From positions 1 through 52,750 of the forward strand of contig CAYWNA010000072.1 of assembly GCA_964459305.1 (NCBI GenBank): 52,750 bases of DNA, written 5' to 3'. The position numbers and the translations under genes are program-made. This stretch comes from CAYWNA01 sp964459305. Its GTDB lineage: Bacteria; Planctomycetota; Planctomycetia; Pirellulales; Pirellulaceae. Of this stretch, positions 42,498 to 50,946 are shown one piece after another (position 1 is the first letter of the stretch; each line of letters starts with the position of its first letter). Below the pieces are notes generated by a model that saw only the letters and a list, made by a program, of their open reading frames with translations, was not told the DNA's origin and made no database searches.

Positions 42498-44375
42498 TCA
42501 GCGTGAGACCTTCGTCAGTCCCGCCTTTGTTGCCGACGAATCGGGGTCTTCGTACGGCAACGACTTGAGGAAGGCGACCAGATCCGCAATCTGCGGCTCT
42601 GTCAAGTGACTCGTCTTGCCGTGCTTGTCTGCGGGGTTATGAACCGTGACCACCTCATCCAACGTCGCCGCCTTGCCGTGATGAAGGTAGGGCGCGGTGC
42701 GGTAGACTCCTAGCAACGTGGGTGTGTCGTAGGCGGGCCCCATTGTCTCCGTGGGATCATCATCGCCCGTGCCGACGTTGTGGCGGACGATCCGTTCATG
42801 CGGTCTGGGGCGGGAATCGGTGTACAAGGGGCCCGCATGGCACCTGCTGCAGGAGGTCTTCGCGGAAAAGAAGATCTCGTGACCTCGCTTGGCCGCTTCG
42901 GACAAACCGTTCTTGGCGTGCGGACTTAACGTGAACGTGTGGGAATTGGTGTACGCGGCCAGCGCGTCGAGATCTGCCGAACGTCGCTTGTTTGGCGGCC
43001 CGAAAACGGGTTGCACTTCGCCGCGGATCAGCCCGCGTCCCTGCATCAAGGAACTACGGATCGTGTGTTCCCAATCCTGCACTTCATCACGATTGGCGGA
43101 CCAGAGTACCGGGTGCGTCCAGGCAAGGCCGGACAGCGACGGCGTGTCTCGTTGACCTTCCTGCTTTTGCCATGTCCGGCCGTCGGGCTCACCATCCGGA
43201 TGACAGCTCGAACAGGAAATCCACCGGCGTCCTACCATTGGCTGAAGGGCGGAGTGAAAGAGTATTTTTCCCCGGCGGACTTCATCGCCAAGCGGGTCGT
43301 CACATACAGGAATCGTGGCCAGCAACTCCAGCCGCTGCGCATCATACGCCGCCACAGCAAAGTCCAAAGCGTTGTACACATAAAAGTTCTTGCCGTCCGG
43401 CGCCACACGGATCGCTCGCGGATTGTGCCCCAAGCGAAGGTGTCCGCGTAGTGCGATCTCACGATAGTCGTCGTCGACGACGTCGCAAGCGAACATGTCG
43501 TCGGTTCCGCTGAAGACAACATAGAACTGCCGCCCGTCCGCCGAGACCGCCACTTCCCACGGGTTCGCCGTGACTCGGTTTCCCATGAACGAGTCCATCG
43601 GGATTCGTTTGCGGCGGCGCCCCTCGCCTGGATCGGTGTCCACAACCGACGCGTATGGAAAGATCGAACCTGCTCCGTGCGAAAACGTTGCGCGCGAACG
43701 CATATGCGCGAAGTAAGCCTTCGGCCGCCGCGGATGTGCGATAATCTGCCGCGCGAGGTTATCGGTTCGCACGCCATGCCACTCGTCGCTGATCTGCCCC
43801 GTGGCGAGGTCCACGGCTTTCACCACCGCGGTGTAGAACTCGATAACGAACGCCCGGCGTCCATCGGGCGACAGGGCGATTCCGCGGACGAACTCGCCGA
43901 CGTTGAATTGGCGAACGACATCACGCGTCTCGACATCGATCTCGACGATTCGCCCCGGGTAGTCCAGCGTGACGTACAGCCGGTCTCCCCGTTCGTTGCT
44001 CACAATCCCATAAGGCTCATCAAAAACTTCCGTCTGTCCTGTCGGCCTGCCACGATCAGCGTCGACGTAGACGATCTTGTCTTCGCCATAGACGGCCACA
44101 GCAACCACATGCGTCGTTCCGATAAAGTTTACGCCTTCGGGCTTGGCGCCCACCACGACTTCGCTGCGTTTCGTATGGGCGTCCAGATTGACGACCGTCA
44201 CGGTTCCGCTATCGCGGTTTGCGCAGGCGAGCAGCGTGCCGTCACGCGAAATGTCCATCAAACTGTTGGACGAACCCGCCATCACAGGCGAAACCGGGCA
44301 AGTCAGCGCCGCGACGCCAACAATCGTCAACGTCGTATGCCACCAGAGCGCAGCCACTCGGATCGGCAAGTTCAT
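42498..44375 (-). CDS. YVTN beta-propeller / di-heme cytochrome c fusion
   Basis: A 625-residue exported protein. ATG 44375 gives a signal peptide (ending LTCPVSPVMAG); the open frame upstream is only the dispersed repeat. Residues about 35-340 are YVTN-type propeller blades (LACANRDSGTVTVVNLDAHT, GIALSPDGRRAFVIEF, AIRVAPDGKNFYVYNA). Two heme-c sites follow: CSSCH near 388 (with HPDGEPDGRTW) and CSRCH near 509 (KTSCSRCHAGPLYTD). The C-terminal part, with TPTLLGVYRTAPYLHHGKAATLDEVV and LVAFLKSLP, is that of MauG/CcpA-type di-heme cytochromes common in planctomycetes. It is probably periplasmic or extracellular; peroxidase or oxidase activity is possible but unproven. Confidence 0.9.
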   Translation of the reverse strand: MNLPIRVAALWWHTTLTIVGVAALTCPVSPVMAGSSNSLMDISRDGTLLACANRDSGTVTVVNLDAHTKRSEVVVGAKPEGVNFIGTTHVVAVAVYGEDKIVYVDADRGRPTGQTEVFDEPYGIVSNERGDRLYVTLDYPGRIVEIDVETRDVVRQFNVGEFVRGIALSPDGRRAFVIEFYTAVVKAVDLATGQISDEWHGVRTDNLARQIIAHPRRPKAYFAHMRSRATFSHGAGSIFPYASVVDTDPGEGRRRKRIPMDSFMGNRVTANPWEVAVSADGRQFYVVFSGTDDMFACDVVDDDYREIALRGHLRLGHNPRAIRVAPDGKNFYVYNALDFAVAAYDAQRLELLATIPVCDDPLGDEVRRGKILFHSALQPMVGRRWISCSSCHPDGEPDGRTWQKQEGQRDTPSLSGLAWTHPVLWSANRDEVQDWEHTIRSSLMQGRGLIRGEVQPVFGPPNKRRSADLDALAAYTNSHTFTLSPHAKNGLSEAAKRGHEIFFSAKTSCSRCHAGPLYTDSRPRPHERIVRHNVGTGDDDPTETMGPAYDTPTLLGVYRTAPYLHHGKAATLDEVVTVHNPADKHGKTSHLTEPQIADLVAFLKSLPYEDPDSSATKAGLTKVSR

Positions 44376-44501
44376 CGATTCGATCCTCTCTTCCGACTTT
44401 TTGAGCATTGGCCGAGAAACAAATGTCGCGTTTGTTGCCGTCCTCTCCGAGGTCGGTGAGGGGAGGGCACCGAGTTCGGAGAACACGGCGACGATATCGG
44501 C

Positions 44502-44616
44502 TGCGGCCAGGATTGACACCTTTCCGCATGCAGCCGAAGTCGCCAGACTTTGGGCCGCGTAGGGGAAAACCAAACTCTGGCGAGTTCGGCTACGGGTCAG
44601 ACTTGTCCGTGGATAG
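44502..44616 (+). repeat. Dispersed palindromic repeat, family A, copy 3
   Basis: Core arms 44530-44553 and 44570-44593 with the 16-base spacer GCCGCGTAGGGGAAAA identical to copy 1. Flanks GGCCAGGATTGACAC (44505-44519) and GGGTCAGACTTGTCC are also conserved. Mismatches at arm positions 10 and 19 as in the other copies, plus a private C at position 2. It lies upstream of the YVTN/cytochrome gene. Confidence 0.87.
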
Positions 44617-44741
44617 TATGTCTGTCTTCCGGATTTCGCATCCCTTCAAGCAAGAGTTGACACTTATCGATCGACCGTTCCTTGGCGGCCAGCCCAATGG
44701 ATCGTTGCACCTGACGCGAGTCGCTTTAGAAGGCCGCGCAG

Positions 44742-44773
44742 AAAAAACCCGCTTCCGCATTTTGGGAAGCGGG
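44742..44773 (-). terminator. Intrinsic terminator of the thioredoxin-like gene
   Basis: Perfect 9-bp stem CCCGCTTCC (44748-44756) and GGAAGCGGG (44765-44773), 8-base loop, with six A on the plus strand (44742-44747), that is a U-run for minus-strand transcripts. It begins 38 bases after the stop of the gene at 44811, so transcription is organised to include the full length past the internal TGA. Confidence 0.85.
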
Positions 44774-44810
44774 TGGGTGTGCGCGTCTATCTTGCGGAAC
44801 TTCTGGGAGG

Positions 44811-45365
44811 TCACTCCAAGATCTTGCTGGTATCCGCCACTACCTTCGCAACGGCTGCAGCATTCAAATCGCCTTTGCCGAAGGCATGGTTCGCCTTGAT
44901 CTCTTTCTTGACATACAGGTGCACGGTGACGTCGGCCTCCTTGGCGAGATTGTACTTGGGTGGCCCTGCCACACCATCGAAGAGCGTCAGCGAGAGTTTC
45001 TTGATACTGTGCTTCTCGGCAAACTCCTGAAGGTTCGCCTCATCTGCGTCCGGATCCTCGCTCAATAGAACGACAAACCCTTCCATCTTCTTCTCTTCGT
45101 TCTCGCCTGCTACCGCGTCGAGTCCCTTGACCAAACTGGCCAAGTCGTCGGTGAGTCCACGTGCGAACACGTTGATCACCGGACGAGGGCCGAGACGTCA
45201 GATAAAGCAAAGCGATTTGCCTTTGTAAGCGCCGGTGCAGCTCTTGACCTGAAATGGACCGGCCTTCTTGCCAGCTTCCAAGCCGGATTTCAGATCTGCA
45301 CCCGCCACCATCGTGCCGACCGACATGGCCAGCAACGCGAGGGACGGAACCACAAGTCGCATCAT
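44811..45365 (-). CDS. Exported thioredoxin-like protein with in-frame TGA (candidate selenoprotein)
   Basis: Read through one TGA (45198-45200), the gene encodes 184 residues. It has a signal peptide (MMRLVVPSLALLAMSVGTMVAGA), then GPFQVKSCTGAYKGKSLCFI, the TGA, and RLGPRPVINVFARG with the remainder of a thioredoxin-like fold (KMEGFVVLLSEDPDADEANL, LTLFDGVAGPPKYNLAKEADVTVHLYV). From memory of the planctomycete family, homologues have a CxxC here (such as LCYRC), so TGA replaces the second cysteine: C53-F-I-U56. Both parts are in one frame with no other stop; the downstream 122 codons are intact and closed by a terminator. AGGGAGG lies 8 bases before ATG 45365 (ATG 45371 is possible). Alternatives are a recent nonsense mutation or a sequencing error. 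Confidence 0.7.
45150..45180 (-). promoter_or_regulatory. Stem-loop after the TGA, candidate SECIS
   Basis: On the transcript the hairpin starts 17 nucleotides after the UGA: GGUGA pairs with UCACC, a 3x4 internal loop follows, then ACGUG pairs with CACGU around a UUCG tetraloop (loop at nucleotides 31-34 after the UGA). Position and size suit a bacterial SECIS read by SelB. The loop does not have the G in its first two positions expected from the Escherichia coli type, so this is only a candidate. Confidence 0.4.
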
Positions 45366-45576
45366 TGACATAACCTCCCTTGATAACAGTACATCGTTGA
45401 ATCACTTCCGCACACGGGCGGACACATAAATCCAAAGAGAATCAATGTAACCGCGTACCGAGTCACCTGCAACGCGCCTGGTGAAAAAACCGTTTCGTGC
45501 GACCCTTTACTCCGTCCCCCATGGTAATGATTGCAGAGGATCGCCGGGTCGGGTTCGGTGCATCCACTGGCGATCG

Positions 45577-46557
45577 TCAGACGTGGTTTCGTAGTGCCAA
45601 TTCTTTCGGATGGGGATTCAGGTAGACCTGATCGCGCAAGCAGGCCACGTCGAGCAGTCGTACGTAGTGGGCGACCAAGGTTAGCGGGACCACCAGGGGA
45701 ACCTGCCCACTACGGTAGTCGTGAATGTGGCCAAGCAGTTCCTGTCGTGACGCGGTATCCAGATCCTTCTTGAAGAATCCGAGAATATGCTGCAGGACAT
45801 TGGTATTTCTCGCACGGGTGGCTCTCTTCGAAAGCACCGACATGAATTGGCTTTCGTAAGTCGTGCGCAACTCGGCGCGGGTGTAGCTCTTCGCTTCAGC
45901 CACAACTCGCCCCAACTCGCGATACTCCTTGGGCGAGTGGGCAAGAAGCAGGAATTTGTGGGCCGTGTGAAATTCGACCAGGTCCCCGATTCGCCAACGT
46001 CTATTCCAGAGCCGGCGTAGTCGATGGTAGGCGAAGACGCGGGTTACCCAGTTCTCACGAAGGGGCCGGTCGTGAAGCCGGCCTTCTTCCTCGACGGGCA
46101 GGTTGGGGAAACGAGCCAGAATTGCCTCGGCGAACAAACCACGTCCGTTTCGAGTTGGGGGCCGACCTTCGTCTTGGCACACGCGTACTTGCTCCATGCC
46201 GCAACTCGGCGATCCTCTCTTGAACAAGTAGCCACTTAGGTTCTCGTTCTTCAATTCTTTGGCACGCGCTTTCGCGTAGGACCTCATCTGCCGCGTCAGG
46301 TCCCGCCCTTCTTTTGGCATGAAGAGCCGCAACTGGCCATCATGCATTTCGAGCCGTATCGTTGGACGCGGCACGGGCAAACCCACTTCGACTTCCGGGC
46401 AAACCGGGACCCATTCGAAATACTGCCCCAACGTGTCCGTCAGATATCGATCGTGCTTGTGCCCTCCATCGAAACGGACCTTCTGGCCCAACAGGCACGC
46501 GGACATGCCGATTCGAATAAGTTGGCAACTGGGTCCTTGGCTTCTTCCTGTAATCAC
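45577..46557 (-). CDS. DUF523-DUF1722 family protein (TudS-like plus YbgA-like)
   Basis: A 326-residue cytoplasmic protein. The N-terminal DUF523 domain (about 14-150) has the conserved cysteines in IGMSACLLGQKVRFDGG, VPVCPEVEVGLPVPR and KRGSPSCGM. In characterised TudS proteins such cysteines hold a 4Fe-4S cluster that removes sulfur from thiouracil. The C-terminal DUF1722 domain (about 185-310) contains FHTAHKFLLLAHSPKEYRELGR and QHILGFFKKDLDTASRQELL. Start is the GTG at 46557; a start at ATG 46506 would cut into the domain. Only 6 bases separate it from the fucose isomerase stop, so it is probably in the same transcript, though no functional link is known. Confidence 0.88.
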   Translation of the reverse strand: MITGRSQGPSCQLIRIGMSACLLGQKVRFDGGHKHDRYLTDTLGQYFEWVPVCPEVEVGLPVPRPTIRLEMHDGQLRLFMPKEGRDLTRQMRSYAKARAKELKNENLSGYLFKRGSPSCGMEQVRVCQDEGRPPTRNGRGLFAEAILARFPNLPVEEEGRLHDRPLRENWVTRVFAYHRLRRLWNRRWRIGDLVEFHTAHKFLLLAHSPKEYRELGRVVAEAKSYTRAELRTTYESQFMSVLSKRATRARNTNVLQHILGFFKKDLDTASRQELLGHIHDYRSGQVPLVVPLTLVAHYVRLLDVACLRDQVYLNPHPKELALRNHV

Positions 46558-46563
46558 CGGTGA

Positions 46564-48360
46564 CTAGCCGTACAGCGGTCCGTAGTTGGCACAGGCGCGG
46601 AAATCGGCTCCTTCGAGGTCGGCGGTGCCAAAGGCATTCCAGGCCGAGGGACGGAAGATGCTCTCTGATTCCACGTTGTGCATATAGACGGGAATTCGCA
46701 GGATCGAAGCGAGGGCAATCAGATCGGCGCCGATGTGGCCGTAGCTCATGACGCAATGGTTCGCGCCCCAGTTGTTCATTACGGTGTAGACGTCGCGGAA
46801 TGCACCTTGGCCCGTGACTCGGGGTGCAAACCATGTCGTCGGCCACGTTGGGTTCGTACGCTGCTCTAATACGTCGTGGGCTTTCTGGGGAATGTCGACG
46901 GCGACACCTTCTGCCAATTGCAGGACCGGTCCGAGGCCCTTGACCAAATTGACGCGAGACATGGTGGCCGGCATATCGCCGCGGGTCAGAAACCGTGAGG
47001 ACCAACCGCCGCCCGGGAAGTACTCGGTGATCGACGGATGCCAGGTCGTCGCTTTCAGGCAGGCGTCGGCTTCCTCGTCGCTGATCTCCCACCACGGTTT
47101 CATCGCGGGCTTGTCATCGACGCTCTGCTGTCCGGTCGCGTCGAGCGTTGCCGGCCCCGAGTTGATCAGGTGAAGCACGCCGCCTGCGGCATCGCCTGTG
47201 AGTCGTACGCCACTCACTCGCTCGACTGCATCGGGGCTCCAATACGTGCGCAAGTCGGCAAACATCTGCGAGGTGTTCGTCAGCAGATAGCCGAACAGCA
47301 TAGCGACGCCGTTCAGTGCGTCGTTTTCCGTCGCGAGCACATAAGGAGGGCGCTGCCCGTTCCAGTCGAACGACGTGTTCAGGATGGCTTCCATGAAATC
47401 GCCGTTCGGATACATGTCGGTCCATTGACGCTGTCCCTGGAAACCTGCGGCGATGGCATTGCGTCCCAAAGCCTCCTCGGCGTAGCCGAGATCCTCAAGG
47501 GCCGGATTGCCGGCCATCAGGTCACGGCCAATCAGAGCCATCTTGACGCTCATTTCCCATTCGCGATCGAGTTGCTCGCGAGGGCGCGTTGTTTCCGGAC
47601 TATTGTAGTCGCGTCCTTCAGGACAATTCGTTTGGACCCAAGCCAACGCTCGCTCGTATTCGGCGGGGTCGTAGATTGCTTTGTCCATGCGTCGAGCAAA
47701 CTCGGTCATGTCAATCGCCTCGACTCGCATGCCGAGGTAGCTCTCGAAGAATGCCGGATCGACGACCGAGCCGGCGATGCCCATCGACGTCCCGCCCATC
47801 GAAAGATACGACTTGCCGCGCATCAGTGCGGTTGCCAAACCGGCGCGAGCGAAACAGAGCAACTTTGCGGCGACGTCATCCGGGATCGTCGTATCACCAG
47901 CATCCTGGACATCGCGTCCGTAGATGCCGAATGCGGGAAGCCCCTTCTGTGTGTGTCCGGCCAAAACGGCCGCCAAGTAGACGGCCCCCGGACGCTCGGT
48001 TCCATTGAATCCCCATACCGCCTTGGGACAGTGAGGTTCCATGTCCATCGTCTCCGACCCGTAGCACCAACAGGGCGTCACCGTCAGAGATACACCGACA
48101 TTCTCTCTCGCAAACTTCTCAGCGGTCGCGGCGGCTTCAGCGACTCCTCCGATGCACGTGTCGGAAATCACGCATTCGACCGGCTTCCCGTTTGGATAGG
48201 AAACATTCTTCGACAGGAACTCGGCAACCGACTTCGCTTGGTTCATCGTCTGGTCTTCCAGCGATTCGCGGACACCGCCCATGCGACCATCGATCGTCGG
48301 GCGGATACCGATCTTGGGCAGATTCGAGTTCCAGAGATGTGGTGATTTTGTTTCAGCCAT
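46564..48360 (-). CDS. fucI: L-fucose isomerase
   Basis: A 598-residue enzyme, nearly the same length as Escherichia coli FucI (591). It converts L-fucose to L-fuculose in the cytoplasm with Mn2+. Family marks: LPKIGIRPTIDGRMGGVRESLEDQTM (about 14-39), VISDTCIGGVAEAA, TPCWCYGSETMDM, WGFNGTERPGAVYLAAVLAGH, YLSMGGTSMGIAGSVVD, then YVLATENDALNGVAMLFGYLLTN (containing the metal-binding Glu and Asp) and NNWGANHCVMSYGHIGADLIALAS. Start supported by AGAGAGAA. Neighbours are a MFS sugar porter and ceramidase-like protein upstream, which fits fucose salvage from fucosylated glycans. Fuculokinase and aldolase are not in the window. Confidence 0.96.
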   Translation of the reverse strand: MAETKSPHLWNSNLPKIGIRPTIDGRMGGVRESLEDQTMNQAKSVAEFLSKNVSYPNGKPVECVISDTCIGGVAEAAATAEKFARENVGVSLTVTPCWCYGSETMDMEPHCPKAVWGFNGTERPGAVYLAAVLAGHTQKGLPAFGIYGRDVQDAGDTTIPDDVAAKLLCFARAGLATALMRGKSYLSMGGTSMGIAGSVVDPAFFESYLGMRVEAIDMTEFARRMDKAIYDPAEYERALAWVQTNCPEGRDYNSPETTRPREQLDREWEMSVKMALIGRDLMAGNPALEDLGYAEEALGRNAIAAGFQGQRQWTDMYPNGDFMEAILNTSFDWNGQRPPYVLATENDALNGVAMLFGYLLTNTSQMFADLRTYWSPDAVERVSGVRLTGDAAGGVLHLINSGPATLDATGQQSVDDKPAMKPWWEISDEEADACLKATTWHPSITEYFPGGGWSSRFLTRGDMPATMSRVNLVKGLGPVLQLAEGVAVDIPQKAHDVLEQRTNPTWPTTWFAPRVTGQGAFRDVYTVMNNWGANHCVMSYGHIGADLIALASILRIPVYMHNVESESIFRPSAWNAFGTADLEGADFRACANYGPLYG

Positions 48361-48562
48361 TGTTTTCTCTCTTCACGCTGCGGGGTTGGGCGCCGGGCGG
48401 CACGGTCGAGCGAGAATATCCTTGTCTTGTTTCGTTCCACCGGGTCTGCGTGTCAGTCAAGGCGAATGATTTGCGTCACGCGACAAGTACCATGATCAAG
48501 ATTATCACCAGCCGGCGACGGTTTTTCCAGGGGTCTATTGGTTCAATTCGATTCGCCGCGAT

Positions 48563-48681
48563 ATACCATCCGTGGCAAGTCGGACCCGCAGCCGAACTCG
48601 TCAGAGTTTGGTTTTCCCCTACGCGGCCCAAAGTCTGGCGACTTCGGCTACGTGAGGAAAAGTGTCAATCCTGGCCGCGGC
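48563..48681 (-). repeat. Dispersed palindromic repeat, family A, copy 4 (inverted)
   Basis: Inverted relative to copies 1 and 3: arms 48588-48611 and 48628-48651, spacer and outer flanks conserved (CGTGGCAAGTC at 48571-48581; GTGTCAATCCTGGCCGCGG at 48662-48680). Same mismatches at positions 10 and 19, plus an A-for-G change in one arm. The right end overlaps the last six codons and the TGA of the ceramidase-like gene at 48665. Confidence 0.87.
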
Positions 48682-50797
48682 CGGTATAAATGGCGACATC
48701 GGCAACACGGCCTTCGAAATTGGCGACTTTGTCGCTTCGGCCGCCAACGAAGACGTCCGAGCAGTCTTTCGGTCGGGTTACGCTCGCACGGCCGGAGATG
48801 ATTGGCTTTTCTTCGAAGTTCAAGTACACGCGCACCTGGTCTTGTTGACGGACGAGCCGCACGTGGTTCCAGGTCTTTGGTTCGATCACCGGCCCGCCGG
48901 TCAACACCTCCTTTTGCTGGTCGCCGTTGAAGAACATGAGGCGTCCCTGCTTTTCCTGGCCGAGCCAATTGCCACAAATACCTAAGTGGTCGCCGGGGCA
49001 ATTCTCGGCACCGTCGGGACCGCGCGAGAAAATATAGCCGGTAACAGGTCGATTGTCATTCGACAGCCCGTTCCAGAAGAAGAATTCGACCGTGTAGTCG
49101 TCACCCAGCGCGTCAAACGTTGCCTTCATGCGACCACCAACGAACTGGATCGCACGAGGTCGTTCGCCGCCGCACTGCAAGTCGTCTCGCTTCGGGCCGT
49201 CGAGATAGAAGCAATACCCCGTCTCAAGCTGACCGTGATTGCCTGCGCCTGAGATATCCTCGGCCAGAGTGCCATCGATCTCGCCGAGCCGCCAATAGGC
49301 AAGCGGCTTCTTCGCAAGCACCTTCTTCGCATAGGGGGCCGTCGACAGGTCGACTTCTTTGCGCTCTTTGCCGCTTAGTTCCTCGAACATTGAAAGCAAC
49401 GTATCGGTGATGATCGTCTCTGCGTCGACTTCGAGCCCGGCGGTTCTGGCCGGCCACGCGTTGTAGCCGCCCAAAGGAAGCGCTTCCGGCGGCGGGATGT
49501 AGCCTTCGCTGCCGTTCGCCAATTCGATATTGAATGTGTCGGACATGGGAGATCGCAGCTTCAACTTCAGGCCCGTAATCGAGTACGTTTCGTTCGGCAA
49601 TGCCGCAATGCCCAGATCGCCGATACAAATCGTTTGGAGCTTCAGCTCGCGCACCGGATCATCCTTCAGATATTTTGCCTCGCGAGCGTAAACTTCGGGT
49701 CTGGTACGAGGAATGCGGCCGTCCATTTCTTCGAGCAGGATTTTCGCCCATGCCCATCGTTTTTCGTCGGGAACGCGACGATTGAGCTTCACACAACGCT
49801 CGGCAACTTTCAACTCGACCCAATTGCGATACTGGATTCGTTCGTAGGCACGCATCGCGGCTGCTGCAACCGATTCGGCATATTCAGTTCGTCCGATATT
49901 CCTGCGAGGCTTTGTATAGTCCATCCAATGCAGGTCGCCGCTGGTGCCGTTGGAAATCATGGCGACGAACGAATCGTCGTCCGCCGCAATCTTCTTCGAT
50001 ATGGTACGGACGAAATCTCCGAAGTAGTCGGCCGAGACCGCTCCGGAACCGAAGTAGTGCATGGAATAGTTGGCCAGAATCCCGATCGGTTCACCATCGA
50101 GCGAACGCACGGACAAAACCGAAAGCTCGTTGTCGACCGGGCCGCTGGGCCCGATGTATTGCGGATTCTGATAGCCCGGGTGCATCATCACGCGGATTGT
50201 CTTTTCGCCGAAGGGATCGACGCCGATCGAGTCCGGTCGTCGGATGAACACACGACAATGAGTATCCTGTTCGTCGATCTCAGAAGACCATCCGATCTGG
50301 GCCGGCCGAAGGTCGGCAACCGCCTTCTCAATACACTCGATCAACTGGGGACGAACTTGATTCACATAATCGGGGTCGGCGTCGGTTCCCAAGCATCCGA
50401 CAAGCGACCCAGCCGAGTGTGAATGAGTCGCCGAGATCATCATGTTCTCGGTCGGAACGCCGGTCCTCTTCGACGCGGCTTCCTTGACCTCGTCGCAAAG
50501 ATCACGAGGCACGAACAGCGTGTCGGCAACCACAAACACCAGACGGGTCGTGCCGTCGTCGAGCGCCAAGCCACGAGCAAACAGGCGATCGTGAATCACG
50601 TTGCCCGAGCGAGTCAAGAAGCTCCCGCTCGAAATAACCGGCAGTTTGACCGGCGAAATGTCGACGGCTGCTACCCCCGCTCGAAAAGTCTTCCCTTCGG
50701 CTGATCCTTTCGAGAGAGCCGGTGATGACGAAATCGACAGAATCACTATCGAGACAAAGATGATCGTGAGCGGCGATCGCTTGGAAAGGGTGTTCAT
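48665..50797 (-). CDS. Secreted ceramidase-like hydrolase with C-terminal LamG domain
   Basis: A 710-residue exported protein. ATG 50797 starts a signal peptide (SPLTIIFVSIVILSISSSPALS); the frame upstream is not coding. Residues about 30-480 belong to the neutral ceramidase N-terminal superfamily (FRAGVAAVDISPVKLPV, LVFVVADTLFVPRDL, MMISATHSHSAGS, GILANYSMHYFGSG, AMISNGTSGDLHW). From about 500 a LamG/concanavalin-like domain follows (AYWRLGEIDGTLAEDISGAGNHG, GDDYTVEFFFWNG, WNHVRLVRQQDQVRVYLNFEE, FEGRVADVAIYTG). The last residues TGRGQD come from the dispersed repeat at 48563. It sits between the sugar porter and fucI, which suggests a role in glycan processing rather than lipid cleavage. Confidence 0.85.
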   Translation of the reverse strand: MNTLSKRSPLTIIFVSIVILSISSSPALSKGSAEGKTFRAGVAAVDISPVKLPVISSGSFLTRSGNVIHDRLFARGLALDDGTTRLVFVVADTLFVPRDLCDEVKEAASKRTGVPTENMMISATHSHSAGSLVGCLGTDADPDYVNQVRPQLIECIEKAVADLRPAQIGWSSEIDEQDTHCRVFIRRPDSIGVDPFGEKTIRVMMHPGYQNPQYIGPSGPVDNELSVLSVRSLDGEPIGILANYSMHYFGSGAVSADYFGDFVRTISKKIAADDDSFVAMISNGTSGDLHWMDYTKPRRNIGRTEYAESVAAAAMRAYERIQYRNWVELKVAERCVKLNRRVPDEKRWAWAKILLEEMDGRIPRTRPEVYAREAKYLKDDPVRELKLQTICIGDLGIAALPNETYSITGLKLKLRSPMSDTFNIELANGSEGYIPPPEALPLGGYNAWPARTAGLEVDAETIITDTLLSMFEELSGKERKEVDLSTAPYAKKVLAKKPLAYWRLGEIDGTLAEDISGAGNHGQLETGYCFYLDGPKRDDLQCGGERPRAIQFVGGRMKATFDALGDDYTVEFFFWNGLSNDNRPVTGYIFSRGPDGAENCPGDHLGICGNWLGQEKQGRLMFFNGDQQKEVLTGGPVIEPKTWNHVRLVRQQDQVRVYLNFEEKPIISGRASVTRPKDCSDVFVGGRSDKVANFEGRVADVAIYTGRGQD

Positions 50798-50946
50798 GCC
50801 TTTGATCCTTTCTGCTGAACGACTCGGGAGAAACGAACCAGGACATCGCCAGTGTAAATCGGCGCTGGGCTGACGCCAAATGGGAAATCCACGTTTAAGC
50901 CCAAATATGTTAGGAGGTGTCGCGCCACGGGCTTGAGTGATCCGGC

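Noticed and set aside
44376..44573. N-terminal extension of the YVTN/cytochrome protein
   Set aside because: The extra codons are mostly the dispersed family A repeat read as protein; the signal peptide and ribosome site place the start at 44375.
47038..48345. 435-codon plus-strand frame opposite fucI
   Set aside because: Antisense to an unmistakable L-fucose isomerase.
50895..50933. TTTAAGCCC...GGGCTTGAG inverted repeat as a terminator of the sugar porter
   Set aside because: Short arms, 24-base loop and no T-run; not distinguishable from chance.
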